Shown here one piece after another: positions 8,738-17,699 of a stretch of 64,000 nucleotides of DNA (positions within the stretch are counted from its first letter, which is position 1; each line of letters opens with the position of its first letter). Source of the DNA: Mycobacterium paraense (lineage in GTDB: Bacteria; Actinomycetota; Actinomycetes; Mycobacteriales; Mycobacteriaceae); assembly GCF_002101815.1 (NCBI RefSeq), contig NZ_LQPM01000013.1, forward strand, positions 62,001 to 126,000. Direction: 5' to 3'. The notes under the pieces are model-generated. The model did not search any database. It saw nothing but the letters and a program-made list of their open reading frames with translations, and was not told where the DNA came from. The translations under genes were made by a program, and so were the position numbers.

Positions 8738-10006
8738 TCAGTTCTCCACGAGGTCGGGGATGGGCTCCGCGTCCGTCAGCCAGTGGCGTCCGGTCCGCCG
8801 GGCGGCCTCCCACTTGGGGACGCTCACGGCGTCGTCCTGGCCCAGGTCCTCGGGAGTCGGGCCGATGCGCTCGGCCAGCCCGGCCAGGGCATCCAGGTCG
8901 AAGTTGTACACCTCGGCCGCGGCCAGCCCCAGCATCTGCCGCGTCTCCTCGACGGGGATGTCCCAGAAGGACCGCTGCAGCCAGTCGCGGGTGTGCGGCC
9001 ACGTCCCCTCCGGGTGGGGAAAGTCGTTGCCCCACAGCATGTTCGACACGCCGATTTCGTAGCGCCGCGCCAGCTCCCTGCGCTCGGTGGTGGTCGCCCC
9101 GATGAAGCAGTTCCGGTCGAAGTAGGCCGACGGCGGCATGGTCAGGTCGCCCTCCATCTGATGGCTCATTTTCTTGGCCGAGTGCTCACGCAGGTACCGG
9201 GTGTCCATCAGCCAGAGCAGGTCGTTGGCCCAGAACGCGCCGCACTCCGTGACCCCCCAGCGCAGCCGGGGGAAGCGCTCGAACACGCCCGACCACAACG
9301 CGAACCACAGGGGTCGGGCCCCCCACCAGCGCACCTCGGTCACGTAGATGCCCAGGTGCCCGCCGTACTCCTCCTGCGGCGCCGGGCCGGAGTGGGTGTG
9401 CACCGGCATCTGCAGGTCCTGGCAGGCCGCCCACACCTTGTCGTAGCGACGGTCGTGATACGGCGGATAGCCGACCCAACGCGCCGGGATCAGGATCCCG
9501 CCCCGCAGTCCGGACTCCGCCGCCCGGGTGATCTCGGCCACCGCCGCGTCGACGTCCGCCAGTATCGGCACGACCGCGACCCCCGCCCGCCGCTCCGGGC
9601 TGTGCGTGCACAGTTCGGCCAGCCAGCGGTTGTGGGCTCGCGCGCCGGCCATGGCGCGCCCCGGGTCGAGGTCGCCCGACTGGCCCAGGCCGGCCCCGAA
9701 CGGGGCCCCGGCCACCCCGGTCACGGCGTCGGCGTCGGGGAAGATGACCTCGCCCACGACGCCGTCACCGTCTAATTCCTTGTCGCGCAGGCCCACATCC
9801 CAGCCGCCGGCGATGCCGTCGCCGTGCTCGGAGAACCACTGCTCGGCGAATTCCTCGTCGATGAACCCCCCGGCCTGGGCCGCCGCGGTCTTCTCGGCGA
9901 GGTACACCTCGAAGTCCTCCCGGTATTCCGGGTCGACGTATTCGCGGTACCGCTCGGTCGGCAGCTCGGCGTGGCAGTCCGCCGAGATGATGACGTAGGG
10001 CTTCAT
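8738..10006 (-). CDS. amidohydrolase 2 family protein (paralogue A)
   Basis: 422 residues from ATG 10006, with GAAAGGA 6-7 bases upstream; the longer open frame upstream is not coding. PF04909-type TIM-barrel: N-terminal ISADCHAE supplies Asp and His where classical members have HxH, VHTHSG near residue 215 provides a metal His, and GNDFPHPEG near 335 provides the C-terminal Asp. Relatives decarboxylate or hydrolyse ring-cleavage products (ACMSD-like). It follows paralogue B by 14 bases in the operon SDR - decarboxylase-like - B - A. Confidence 0.85.
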   Translation of the reverse strand: MKPYVIISADCHAELPTERYREYVDPEYREDFEVYLAEKTAAAQAGGFIDEEFAEQWFSEHGDGIAGGWDVGLRDKELDGDGVVGEVIFPDADAVTGVAGAPFGAGLGQSGDLDPGRAMAGARAHNRWLAELCTHSPERRAGVAVVPILADVDAAVAEITRAAESGLRGGILIPARWVGYPPYHDRRYDKVWAACQDLQMPVHTHSGPAPQEEYGGHLGIYVTEVRWWGARPLWFALWSGVFERFPRLRWGVTECGAFWANDLLWLMDTRYLREHSAKKMSHQMEGDLTMPPSAYFDRNCFIGATTTERRELARRYEIGVSNMLWGNDFPHPEGTWPHTRDWLQRSFWDIPVEETRQMLGLAAAEVYNFDLDALAGLAERIGPTPEDLGQDDAVSVPKWEAARRTGRHWLTDAEPIPDLVEN

Positions 10007-10020
10007 CAAGAGTCCTTTCG

Positions 10021-11235
10021 CTACCAGGTACGGATGGGGTCGGGCTCGAAGACGGTGCTGCTGGCATCGGCCGGCACGACGGCCAGCGGCTCGGCAATCT
10101 CGGCGACGGTCGGGCCGATCCGGCTCACCAGCGGCGCCAGGGCGTCGACGTCGAAGCCGTAGACGCCCGCCGCGTTGAGGCCGATCATGTCCGCCACCTC
10201 TTCGGCCGGCACGCGGGAGAAGGTGTGGCGCAACGCCTCTCGGGTGTAGGGGGCGGTGCCCTCCAGGTGCGGGTAGTCGCTGCCCCACATGATCTTCTCG
10301 ACGCCGATCCGGTGGCGCTCGGCGCATTCGACCGGTCGCATGAAGCTGGCGCCGACGTAACACTGGCGCGTCCAGTACTCGCTGGGCTTGAGGCTCAGCG
10401 AGCCGGCGGTGGGCCCGGCGAAGCGGGCGATCGCGGAGTTCGCCCGCCCGTAGCGGGCCGCCGCCACGTCGAGCGAGTCGAGCGTCGCCGGTATCCACCC
10501 GGCGCCCTGCTCGGTGAAGACGACGGTGAGGTCGGGGTGGCGATCCAGCGCGCCGCTGAAGATCAGGTGCCACAGCGCGCGGTGCGCAAACCAGTGGGTC
10601 TCGTACACCCACACCGCGAAGGAGCTGCCCCACCCGTCCGTGGGGTTGGGTCCGGCGTTGCCGCCGTGGTGGTTGACCACCACGCCCGCGTCGTCGCACG
10701 CCGCCCACAGCGGCTCCCAGTGCTCGGCGTAGAGCTGGGGAAGGCCGGCGCCCGGAGGAATCCCGGGCAGCAGGACACCGCCGCGCAGGCCCAGCTTGGC
10801 GATCTGCGCGACCTCGGCGACGGCCTCGTCGACGTCGCCGAGCAGGATCTGGCCGACCCCGGCGCGCCGCTCGGGCGACAACGAACAGAAGTCGGCCAGC
10901 CAGCGATTGTGCGCACGCAGCCCGGCCCAGCGCAGCTCGAGCTCGCGGCCGCCCTCCGGCTGCGGGGCGGCCAGACTCGCCTGCGGGAAGAACGGCGGCA
11001 CGGTATTGGGATAGATGACCTCCCCCGCGATGCCTTCGGCATCGAGCTCGGCGTTGCGCCGAGCGCTGTTCCAGTTGCGCTCGGCGTCGGCCTCGGTGAG
11101 GTCACCGAACGGGTTGACGTATGTCTTTGCCCAGCCGTCGAATTCGTCCCGGTACTGCGGATCGAGGTACTCGCGGTAGTCGAGCAGATCGGCGCCGGCG
11201 TGGCAGTCGGCCGAGATGACCGGGTACCGGTCCAT
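10021..11235 (-). CDS. amidohydrolase 2 family protein (paralogue B)
   Basis: 404 residues. Same architecture as paralogue A: VISADCHAGADLLDY at the N-terminus, VVNHHGG mid-protein as the metal site and GSDYPHLEG near residue 320. It is clearly homologous to the genes on either side (A and C) but only moderately alike, so these are old duplicates rather than a recent copy. It sits 4 bases after the acetoacetate-decarboxylase-like gene, so it is almost certainly cotranscribed and acts in the same pathway. Confidence 0.87.
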   Translation of the reverse strand: MDRYPVISADCHAGADLLDYREYLDPQYRDEFDGWAKTYVNPFGDLTEADAERNWNSARRNAELDAEGIAGEVIYPNTVPPFFPQASLAAPQPEGGRELELRWAGLRAHNRWLADFCSLSPERRAGVGQILLGDVDEAVAEVAQIAKLGLRGGVLLPGIPPGAGLPQLYAEHWEPLWAACDDAGVVVNHHGGNAGPNPTDGWGSSFAVWVYETHWFAHRALWHLIFSGALDRHPDLTVVFTEQGAGWIPATLDSLDVAAARYGRANSAIARFAGPTAGSLSLKPSEYWTRQCYVGASFMRPVECAERHRIGVEKIMWGSDYPHLEGTAPYTREALRHTFSRVPAEEVADMIGLNAAGVYGFDVDALAPLVSRIGPTVAEIAEPLAVVPADASSTVFEPDPIRTW

Positions 11236-11239
11236 GGCG

Positions 11240-12043
11240 CTAGGCCCGTGCCGGCTCGGGCCTGGGCGCGGCGAGAAGGGCCACGTCGTCGTAGCGCTGG
11301 TGCACGTACGGCAGCAGCCACTCCTGCGGCACCCGCTCCGCGATCCGCCCCACCTGGATGGTGCGCCGGCGGCACCAGGTGATCGAGTGGATCTCGCGAA
11401 TCACGATGTCGGCCACCGGGTCCAGCGGCGACTCGCCCAATTCGACGGTGCCGTCGATGTTTTCCAGCAGCTCGTAGTGCCGGTGGTATTCGCCGTAGAC
11501 CAGGTGCGGGTCGGTGATGCCGCCGCCGTCGGGAGCGCGCAGGAACTTGAAGTAGAACTCGGTGTTCGCCTGGTCCGGCGGCAACTCGGCCGGGCCGATG
11601 ATCCGCCCGTCGACCCGGATGAGCTGATAGCCCAGCCGGTCGATGGCGGCGGTGACGCGATCGCCGTCGCGTTCCACCTCGATGTGGGCCAGTTTCTTTG
11701 GCTCGCCGAATGTTTCGCGCCCGCCCGTGACCGACTGTTCGGTGGACTGGGGCATGAATAGCGGGTAGTCGCCGTCGAGCCGACCGTGCCGGGCGGTCAC
11801 CGAGAACACCGCCGACCCGAACGGCGGCCGGCCCTCGATCCGAACGCGCTGCAGCTGAATTCGCACCAGCGGTTCGGCCGCGGGCTGCAGTGGCTTGGGC
11901 AGCACGGCCGCGACGATCTCCGGATCGGTGCGGTACGTGATGGTGATCGCCTCGGTGGCGATGGGCGCCTTGGTGGCGTCGATCTCGTGGTCGACCTGCG
12001 CCTCGGGTGGACGGGGGCCGTAGCGAACTCCGTTGGTGCTCAA
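11240..12043 (-). CDS. acetoacetate decarboxylase-like protein
   Basis: 267 residues from a TTG start at 12043. The start is fixed by GGAGG eight bases upstream and a TTGA overlap with the SDR stop; the much longer open frame through the SDR gene is spurious. The sequence fits the ADC superfamily: an N-terminal YRTDPEIVAAVLPKPLQP strand-helix, FGEPKKLAHIEV in the core, and FYFKFLRAPDGGG. The catalytic Lys of true acetoacetate decarboxylases may be one of the KK pair, but a non-decarboxylase role (hydrolase, aldolase or dehydratase) is equally possible in this superfamily. Confidence 0.75.
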   Translation of the reverse strand: MSTNGVRYGPRPPEAQVDHEIDATKAPIATEAITITYRTDPEIVAAVLPKPLQPAAEPLVRIQLQRVRIEGRPPFGSAVFSVTARHGRLDGDYPLFMPQSTEQSVTGGRETFGEPKKLAHIEVERDGDRVTAAIDRLGYQLIRVDGRIIGPAELPPDQANTEFYFKFLRAPDGGGITDPHLVYGEYHRHYELLENIDGTVELGESPLDPVADIVIREIHSITWCRRRTIQVGRIAERVPQEWLLPYVHQRYDDVALLAAPRPEPARA

Positions 12044-12996
12044 GGCTTTCCTCCTTCGGTTTTCTCGGCATGCCGGCCGAGGACGTCGACCAGGTAGTCC
12101 GGCTCGCCGCGGGCGAGGATCGATGCCGCCTTGCTGCTGACGACCTGATCGGTCGGGGTGGGCGGCCCCATCATCCAAAACCGGTCCGCCCGAATGCCGT
12201 CCACCACCAGGTCGGCGACAGTCTCGAGCGGGGTGAACTCGACACGCGCGCCGGCGGACTCGAAGCGGGCCACCACCCTTGCCAGGGTTTGGTCGGGTGT
12301 GCGGCGTTCCTGCGTCGCGGCGTAGCGCTCCGGGCGGTGCCGCCACGACTCCCAGATCCCGGTGTTCAGAAAGCCGCCGGGGAAAAGCACGTGCGCGCGC
12401 ACCCGCGTCCCGGTCATCTGCAGGTGGGTGTAGAGGCTTTCGGTCAGGCAGAGCACCGCGGCCTTGGTCATCGGGTAGACCGCCGTGGCCGGTCCGCCCA
12501 TGGCCCCGCGGGCGATCGGTGCGAACCCGCCGTTGCCCGAACAGGTGTTGACGACGTGTCCCTCGCCCTGCTCGAGCAGGAGGGGCACGAAAGCCTTGAT
12601 GCCGTGGATGACGCCGAGCACGTTGACGTCGATGCCCCAGCGCCAGTCGGCCAGGTCGTGTTCCCACATGAATCCCTCGGAGACCCCGCCGGTGCCGGCG
12701 TTGTTGCACACCAGGTGCACCGCGCCGAACCGGTCGAGCGTTTCCTTGGCGAGCGACTCGACCGAGGAATAGTCGGTGACGTCGGTGACCACCCCGACGG
12801 CGTCGATGCCCTCGTCCGCGAGCGTGCGGGTCGCCTCGTCGAGGGGTTCGGCGAGGACGTCGGCCAGCACCACCTTCATGCCTTCGCGGCCGAAGCGCCG
12901 GCCCATGGCTTGGCCGATGCCGCCGGCTCCCCCGGTCACGACCGCCACCTTGCCCTGAAGGTCCGTCATCGTGGCCATCGTCACATGGTCGCGCAT
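12040..12996 (-). CDS. SDR family oxidoreductase, first gene of catabolic operon
   Basis: Up to 318 residues. Rossmann motif TGGAGGIGQAMG, CNNAGTGG, NTCSGNGG for the catalytic Ser region, and YPMTKAA as the YxxxK motif. A roughly 50-residue C-terminal extension goes beyond a standard SDR. ATGs at 12996, 12978 and 12969 are all possible; the last gives the canonical MTDLQGKVAVVTG start. The gene leads the operon SDR - ADC-like - amidohydrolase B - A, divergent from the IclR gene, with a palindromic operator just upstream at 13009-13025. Confidence 0.85.
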   Translation of the reverse strand: MRDHVTMATMTDLQGKVAVVTGGAGGIGQAMGRRFGREGMKVVLADVLAEPLDEATRTLADEGIDAVGVVTDVTDYSSVESLAKETLDRFGAVHLVCNNAGTGGVSEGFMWEHDLADWRWGIDVNVLGVIHGIKAFVPLLLEQGEGHVVNTCSGNGGFAPIARGAMGGPATAVYPMTKAAVLCLTESLYTHLQMTGTRVRAHVLFPGGFLNTGIWESWRHRPERYAATQERRTPDQTLARVVARFESAGARVEFTPLETVADLVVDGIRADRFWMMGPPTPTDQVVSSKAASILARGEPDYLVDVLGRHAEKTEGGKP

Positions 12997-13008
12997 GGCA
13001 CCGCAAGC

Positions 13009-13025
13009 GGTCGCATTATGCGACC
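13009..13025. promoter_or_regulatory. palindromic operator, probable IclR-type site
   Basis: Perfect 17-bp palindrome GGTCGCAT-T-ATGCGACC in the 38-base space between the divergent SDR and IclR genes. It ends 10 bases before the IclR GTG and lies 13 bases before the outermost SDR ATG. Length, symmetry and position fit an IclR-family operator controlling both directions, including autoregulation. The regulator-site pairing is inferred. Confidence 0.7.
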
Positions 13026-13034
13026 ATTAGCACC

Positions 13035-13919
13035 GTGCCGCCGCGTCCCTCCCCGCAGACCGAACGGGTCGTGCAGCTGTTCGAGCAGCTGGCGGGCGAT
13101 GGGAGCCAAGGCCTGACATTGGCCGAGGTGTCGCGCCGGTTGAGCGTGCACAAGGCCAGCTGCCACTCGATGCTGTCCGAACTGCTCCGGGCCGGCTGGG
13201 TGCTGCGCGACCCGGTTCGCAAGACCTATCACCTCGGTCCCGCCCTGGTCCGGCTCGGCCGGGAGGCGGCGGGCCGCTATCCGGCGCTGGTGTTGGCGCG
13301 CTCGGCGATGGCCGAGCTGTCGGCCGCGACCGGCGCGCACTGCGTCGCCTTCTCGGTGAGCGACGACTTCTCGACCGTCGTCGATCAGGTCCGGAGCCGG
13401 CGCGGGGGCGGTCACCCGATGCCCGTCGGCACCCAGTTCCCCCACCGCCCGCCGTACGGGGCGTCGATCGTCGCCTGGGCCGGGACGGCGGCCCGGGAGC
13501 GCTGGCTGGCCGCCCTGCCCGAGGACGTGCGCGATCGCTATCGCGAGGCGCTGGCCGCCGCCAAGCGGCGTGGCTATGCGGTCGGCCTGCACATCCTGCC
13601 CGATCTGCGCCTGCGGGAACTGGCGCAGATCGTCCGGAGCGCCGAGGTGCGGTCGACCCGGCTCAGTCAGCTGGCGCAGGAATTGACCGACGAGCTCATC
13701 CACCAGGAGGAGTGGTTCCCGATCAGCCTGGACCCGGACCGCACCTACGAGGTGAGCCACATCGACTCCCCCATCCTGGAGGGCGGTTCACGCATCGCCT
13801 TGATGCTCAGCATGGTTCCCAGCGCCGAGCCGATGAGCGGCGCGGCGGTCACCGCGCTGGGAAGGCAGCTCGCCGCCGCGACCCGCCGGCTGAGCGCCGC
13901 CTTGGCCGAAGAGCCCTAG
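13035..13919 (+). CDS. IclR family transcriptional regulator
   Basis: 294 residues from GTG 13035. An N-terminal winged helix (residues 8-70) contains TLAEVSRRLSVHKASCHSML as the helix-turn-helix. The C-terminal effector-binding domain includes LSAATGAHCVAFSV and a conserved TQFPHRPPYGASIVAW loop. It is divergent from the SDR/decarboxylase/amidohydrolase operon and its 3' end overlaps amidohydrolase C by 4 bases. IclR proteins commonly sense aromatic or dicarboxylic intermediates, so control of the flanking catabolic genes is likely. The effector is unknown. Confidence 0.88.
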   Translation: MPPRPSPQTERVVQLFEQLAGDGSQGLTLAEVSRRLSVHKASCHSMLSELLRAGWVLRDPVRKTYHLGPALVRLGREAAGRYPALVLARSAMAELSAATGAHCVAFSVSDDFSTVVDQVRSRRGGGHPMPVGTQFPHRPPYGASIVAWAGTAARERWLAALPEDVRDRYREALAAAKRRGYAVGLHILPDLRLRELAQIVRSAEVRSTRLSQLAQELTDELIHQEEWFPISLDPDRTYEVSHIDSPILEGGSRIALMLSMVPSAEPMSGAAVTALGRQLAAATRRLSAALAEEP

Positions 13920-15190
13920 CTTCGTTCGGGAGCCAGGCGCTTGAGGGCCAGGCCCCCTTCGAACGGCCGGAAGCCGAACGCGGCCGGGGCCCGATAGCCG
14001 GTGTCCTCCAAGGGAGTACGCACCTCGTCGACGGTGGGGCCGATCTTGGCGGCGACGGGCGCCAGCGCCTCGAGGTCGAAACGATACAGGCGACCGGCGT
14101 TGCCGCCCAAGATCTTTCGACACACGTCCTCCGGCCGGTCGTGCAGCGCCCAGCGAATCGCCAACTTCGAGTGGGGCGCAAAGCCCTCCTCGTGGGGATA
14201 ATCGCTGCCCCACATGATGTGCTCCGGGCCCATGAAATCGATCATCCCCGAGTCGATCGGGCTGAGCTCGGTGGCCAGGTAGCAGTTCCGCTTGACGTAT
14301 TCGCTCGGCGCCATGGTCAGCTCGTCGACCGACGAGCCGCCGAACATCCCGTAGGTGCGGTTGTGCGCCTCGGACTTCATGGTGGGCACCATGGCGTCGA
14401 GCATGCCGATCTGGCCGGGCACCCAATACGTGCCCTGTTCGGTCGGCGCGAATCGCAGCGTCGGGTACCGCTCGAAGACCCCGGCCAGGATCAGGTGGCC
14501 CAGGGTGCGCTGGGCCCACAGCGCCATCTCGGTGATCAGCACCGCGTTCGACGCCGGCTGGTCCATCGGCATCTCCGGGCTGCCGGCGCCCGCGTGCTGC
14601 ACCACCGTCAGGTCCAGCTCGGCGCAGAGCGCCCAGATGGGTTCGTAGCGGGTGTGAAATAGCGGGGCCACCAGCGGGTCACCGGGCGAGACCGCGGGAA
14701 TGAGGACGCCACCGAAGCAGTCCTGCTCGGCTCCCCAGCGGATTTCGTCCAGCGCCAGGTCGATGTCGTTGGGGAAGATCTGAATCAGCCCCCGGCGCCG
14801 GGCCGGGGCCAACGAGCAGAAGTCGATCTGCCACCGGTTGTGGGCCTGCACGCCGGCCCAACGCTTCTCGAATTCGTCGCGGGTGCGGGGCAGGCTGATG
14901 GTGATGTTCGGGGTGGTCGGGAAGAACGGCGGAATGGTGTTGGGCAGCAGCACCTCCGCGGCCACCCCGTCGGCGTCCATCTCGGCGATCCGAAGCTCGT
15001 GGTCCCAGTTCCGGTTGGCGGTGGCGATGACCAGGTCGTCGAACGGGCTGGCGTAGGCCTTGGCCCACTCGTCGAACTCGTCGTGCAGCCGCGCCGGCAG
15101 ATACGGTTTGTAATCGAGCAGATCCGCCCCGGCGTGGGTGTCCGTCGAAATGACGACGTAGCGATCCAGTGTGTCCCAGGTTGTAGCCAT
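13916..15190 (-). CDS. amidohydrolase 2 family protein (paralogue C)
   Basis: 424 residues from ATG 15190, with GGAGGTGCG immediately before it, which decides the start. Same family as A and B: ISTDTHAGADLLDY at the N-terminus, VVQHAGAG mid-protein and GSDYPHEEG near residue 327. A possible -10 TATACT reads on the minus strand at 15213-15218. It is transcribed toward the IclR gene and away from the dioxygenase, so it has its own promoter. Confidence 0.87.
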   Translation of the reverse strand: MATTWDTLDRYVVISTDTHAGADLLDYKPYLPARLHDEFDEWAKAYASPFDDLVIATANRNWDHELRIAEMDADGVAAEVLLPNTIPPFFPTTPNITISLPRTRDEFEKRWAGVQAHNRWQIDFCSLAPARRRGLIQIFPNDIDLALDEIRWGAEQDCFGGVLIPAVSPGDPLVAPLFHTRYEPIWALCAELDLTVVQHAGAGSPEMPMDQPASNAVLITEMALWAQRTLGHLILAGVFERYPTLRFAPTEQGTYWVPGQIGMLDAMVPTMKSEAHNRTYGMFGGSSVDELTMAPSEYVKRNCYLATELSPIDSGMIDFMGPEHIMWGSDYPHEEGFAPHSKLAIRWALHDRPEDVCRKILGGNAGRLYRFDLEALAPVAAKIGPTVDEVRTPLEDTGYRAPAAFGFRPFEGGLALKRLAPERS

Positions 15191-15329
15191 CGCACCTCCA
15201 AGCGGTATGTGGAGTATAGGAGAAACGGATCGGCCGCCGTAGGGGCAAACCCATTGAGCGGGACGGCTTGTCACCGGCCCGCTTTGGGTGAAAAGTCGTG
15301 CTCACACGCGTGATGTATGGAGTGCGTCG

Positions 15330-16220
15330 ATGGAAATCCTGCCGTTGGGTCCGGGCTTTGCCGCCGAACTGCGCGGCGTGAGCATCCAGGACGTCGCGGC
15401 CGGCGAGTCCGCCTACGCGGCGGTGCGCGCCGCGTTCGAGGAGCACTCGGTCATTGTCCTGCGCGACCAGGACGTCACCGATGACGCGCAGCTCGCTTTC
15501 TCCCGCCGCTTCGGCCCGCTCGAGGCCACCAAGGTGGGTTCGGCGGGCTACGGCAGCAACCTGGTGATCCTCAAGACCCTCGACGAGGACGGCAAGGTGG
15601 TGCCGGGCGATCACCGGATCGCCTTGGAAAACAAGGCGAACCAGCTCTGGCATACCGACAGCCCGTTCAAGAAAGTGCCGGCGCTCGCCTCGGTGCTGTC
15701 GTCGCGCGTCATTCCGGGGCGGGGCGGCGAGACCGAGTATGTCTCTACGCGGCTCGCGTTCGAACGCCTCGATCCGGCGCTGCAGTCGCGGCTGGAGAAC
15801 GCCTTCGCCTGGCACGAATACGCCTATTCGCGCGGCAAGATCGCGCCCGACCTCGCCAGCCCGGCGGAGCGCGCGGCGCTGCCACCGCAATGCTGGCGCC
15901 TGGTGTGGAAGAACCCCGTCAACGGCCGCAAGGCGCTCTATATCGCCTCGCACGCCTACGCGATCGAAGGCATGGACCAAAAGGCGGCGCAGGAGCTGCT
16001 CGCCCAGCTGATCGAGGCGGCGACGGCCCCCGGTGGCAGCTACACGCACTCGTGGCACGAGGGCGACGTGCTGATGTGGGACAACCGGGCGACCATGCAT
16101 CGAGGCCGGCCCTGGCCGGCGTCGGAGCCGCGCTACATGGTGCGCACCACGATTTCGGCGACGGAAGCCGACGGGCTGGAGGCGATGCGTCCGCTGAATG
16201 CCATTGACTCAGGCCGGTGA
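15330..16220 (+). CDS. TauD/TfdA-type Fe(II)/2-oxoglutarate dioxygenase
   Basis: 296 residues from ATG 15330 (GGAG seven bases before). The 2-His-1-carboxylate facial triad is visible: H-x-D in LWHTDSPFKK (about residue 108-112), and the distal His in NRATMHRGRPW (about 252), followed by the 2-oxoglutarate-binding Arg region. Closest in style to TfdA/alkylsulfatase dioxygenases, which start catabolism of phenoxyacids or sulfonates. The gene is divergent from amidohydrolase C, and a hydroxylation followed by amidohydrolase-type processing would be consistent, but no substrate can be assigned. Confidence 0.88.
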   Translation: MEILPLGPGFAAELRGVSIQDVAAGESAYAAVRAAFEEHSVIVLRDQDVTDDAQLAFSRRFGPLEATKVGSAGYGSNLVILKTLDEDGKVVPGDHRIALENKANQLWHTDSPFKKVPALASVLSSRVIPGRGGETEYVSTRLAFERLDPALQSRLENAFAWHEYAYSRGKIAPDLASPAERAALPPQCWRLVWKNPVNGRKALYIASHAYAIEGMDQKAAQELLAQLIEAATAPGGSYTHSWHEGDVLMWDNRATMHRGRPWPASEPRYMVRTTISATEADGLEAMRPLNAIDSGR

Positions 16221-16264
16221 ACCGCAAAGACCGATTTGATATCGACTGCCGCCCGCTACTTCTG

Positions 16265-16278
16265 TTGACAAAAGTCAA
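16265..16278. promoter_or_regulatory. TTGAC-N4-GTCAA inverted repeat upstream of DUF1906 gene
   Basis: TTGAC and GTCAA are separated by AAAA, inside a short AT-rich patch; TATTTA at 16280-16285 could be the -10, about 10 bases before the ATG. The same half-sites with the same 4-base gap form the core of the large palindrome at 17700-17737. Confidence 0.45.
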
Positions 16279-16295
16279 ATATTTACCATCACGCG

Positions 16296-17123
16296 ATGCA
16301 GGACTTGTCGGTAGACGTGTGCCTCGGGCGATCACGCGCCATTCCCCGGCGCGACATTTTGCGCTGCGCCGTCGCCGTATCGGCGCTGCCGGGGCTCGTT
16401 GCGGGATTGGCAAGTGTCGCCCTCCCCACGGCCGCCGCCGTCCCGACGGTGGCGACCACCGCTCCCAAACTGATCGATTTCGCCATGCGCCAAGTTCCGG
16501 CGGAGGCCATTCGGGCGGCCGGCTACGCCGGGGTCATCAACTACGTGTCGCTGTCGCGTCCCGGCTCCTCCATGGGGGCCAAGCCGATCACCCGGCCGTA
16601 CGCCGAGCAGCTGACCGCCGCCGGGCTCATGATCGTCAGCAATTACCAGTACGGCAAGCCGGGCGGGACGGCGCCATCGGATTTCCGGCGCGGGTTCGAG
16701 GGCGGCGTCGCCGATGCCCGCACCGCCTGGCAGCTGCACACCGCGGCGGGTGGCGGTCAGAGTGCCCCGATCTTCTTCAGCGTCGACGAGGACATCAACC
16801 ACGACACGTGGAACAATCTGGCGCTCAAGTGGTTTCGCGGGATCAACTCGGTGCTGGGTGTGCAGCGCACCGGCGTCTACGGCGGCATCGATGTGTGCCG
16901 ATGGGCCGCCGCCGACGGCGTCATCGGAAGTTCGCGCACCCCCGGCCGCCGGTGGGCCTGGCAGACCCGGTCCTGGTCCCACGGCCAGATCGAGCCCGCC
17001 GCGGTCCTCTACCAACGGGTGGTGAGTACGGCGTCGAGTCCCGGCCCGGTGGTCGGGGGTCTGGAAGTCGACGTCAACGACGTCCTCGCCGAGGATTGCG
17101 GACAGTGGAACCTGCACCCCTGA
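16296..17123 (+). CDS. Tat-exported DUF1906 protein, Rv2525c-like
   Basis: 275 residues. The N-terminus has a twin-arginine signal (IPRRDILRCAVAVSALPG, hydrophobic core to about residue 45). The rest matches the DUF1906 glycoside-hydrolase-like barrel: LIDFAMRQ at the start, GVINYVSLSRPG, IFFSVDED with acidic residues at the barrel mouth, GVYGGIDVCRWA and WAWQTRSWSHGQ. Rv2525c, the M. tuberculosis relative, is Tat-exported and linked to cell-wall effects. The catalytic role is unproven. ATG 16296 is the only start that keeps the whole Tat signal. Confidence 0.85.
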   Translation: MQDLSVDVCLGRSRAIPRRDILRCAVAVSALPGLVAGLASVALPTAAAVPTVATTAPKLIDFAMRQVPAEAIRAAGYAGVINYVSLSRPGSSMGAKPITRPYAEQLTAAGLMIVSNYQYGKPGGTAPSDFRRGFEGGVADARTAWQLHTAAGGGQSAPIFFSVDEDINHDTWNNLALKWFRGINSVLGVQRTGVYGGIDVCRWAAADGVIGSSRTPGRRWAWQTRSWSHGQIEPAAVLYQRVVSTASSPGPVVGGLEVDVNDVLAEDCGQWNLHP

Positions 17124-17144
17124 GCCGGTGCCAGAATTAGGGTT

Positions 17145-17576
17145 TCAATGCGCGGTCGTTGGCCTGTTTGGTAGGCCGCCTGTCCACCTACGCATCGGGC
17201 CTGACTTGTCGGGAGTTTGATACCAGGTCACCGTCATCTGCACATTCCACGCGGGATTTACGTTGACCGAGAAGCCATGTTCGCTGTTCGCCTCAATCGC
17301 TTCAATCGGTTCCGGGACGTGAGCCTCGCCTCCCTCGATCGTCACGTGAAACGCAGTGTTGGCGCTTGTGTTCCGCAACCTGAAGTCAGTGAGCGATGCC
17401 CCTGGCCGTATTTCCCATGTCACGAGTTCAGCAGCGGCCTCGGCCCTGTCCGCCTGCTCCTGTGCTTTGATCCGCTCCGCTTTGGATTTACGCGAGGAGA
17501 ACCACGCTAAGCCGCCGAAAACGGCCGACACGGCTGCCGATATCGCCGATACCCAGGACGCCGCATCGCCCGTCAT
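17145..17576 (-). CDS. hypothetical protein with N-terminal membrane anchor
   Basis: 143 residues from ATG 17576; an upstream GTG at 17663 would add 29 residues, and neither start has a good Shine-Dalgarno. One N-terminal hydrophobic segment (WVSAISAAVSAVFGGLAWF) is followed by a charged helix (SRKSKAERIKAQEQADRAEA) and a beta-rich domain of about 80 residues (FRLRNTSANTAFHVTIEGG). Similar anchor-helix-beta proteins occur near phage or mobile genes, but nothing here proves that. Function unknown. Confidence 0.55.
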   Translation of the reverse strand: MTGDAASWVSAISAAVSAVFGGLAWFSSRKSKAERIKAQEQADRAEAAAELVTWEIRPGASLTDFRLRNTSANTAFHVTIEGGEAHVPEPIEAIEANSEHGFSVNVNPAWNVQMTVTWYQTPDKSGPMRRWTGGLPNRPTTAH

Positions 17577-17699
17577 GAACGGAGGGTACGCCCACGCACG
17601 CCCGGCCACGGCATCATCCGATTGCAATGCCAGGCGGATGACCTCCGCCATCCCGACGGTCACACGTTGGGCCGGGTCACACGCTCGCCCAGTAGGACG

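Noticed and set aside
8738..10708. Single 656-residue protein spanning two genes
   Set aside because: The upstream part is out of frame with amidohydrolase B and Arg/Gly-rich; the strong Shine-Dalgarno and ATG at 10006 set the true start.
11240..13006. 588-residue fusion of SDR region and decarboxylase-like protein
   Set aside because: The first half is a shadow of the SDR frame; the TTG at 12043 with GGAGG is the real start.
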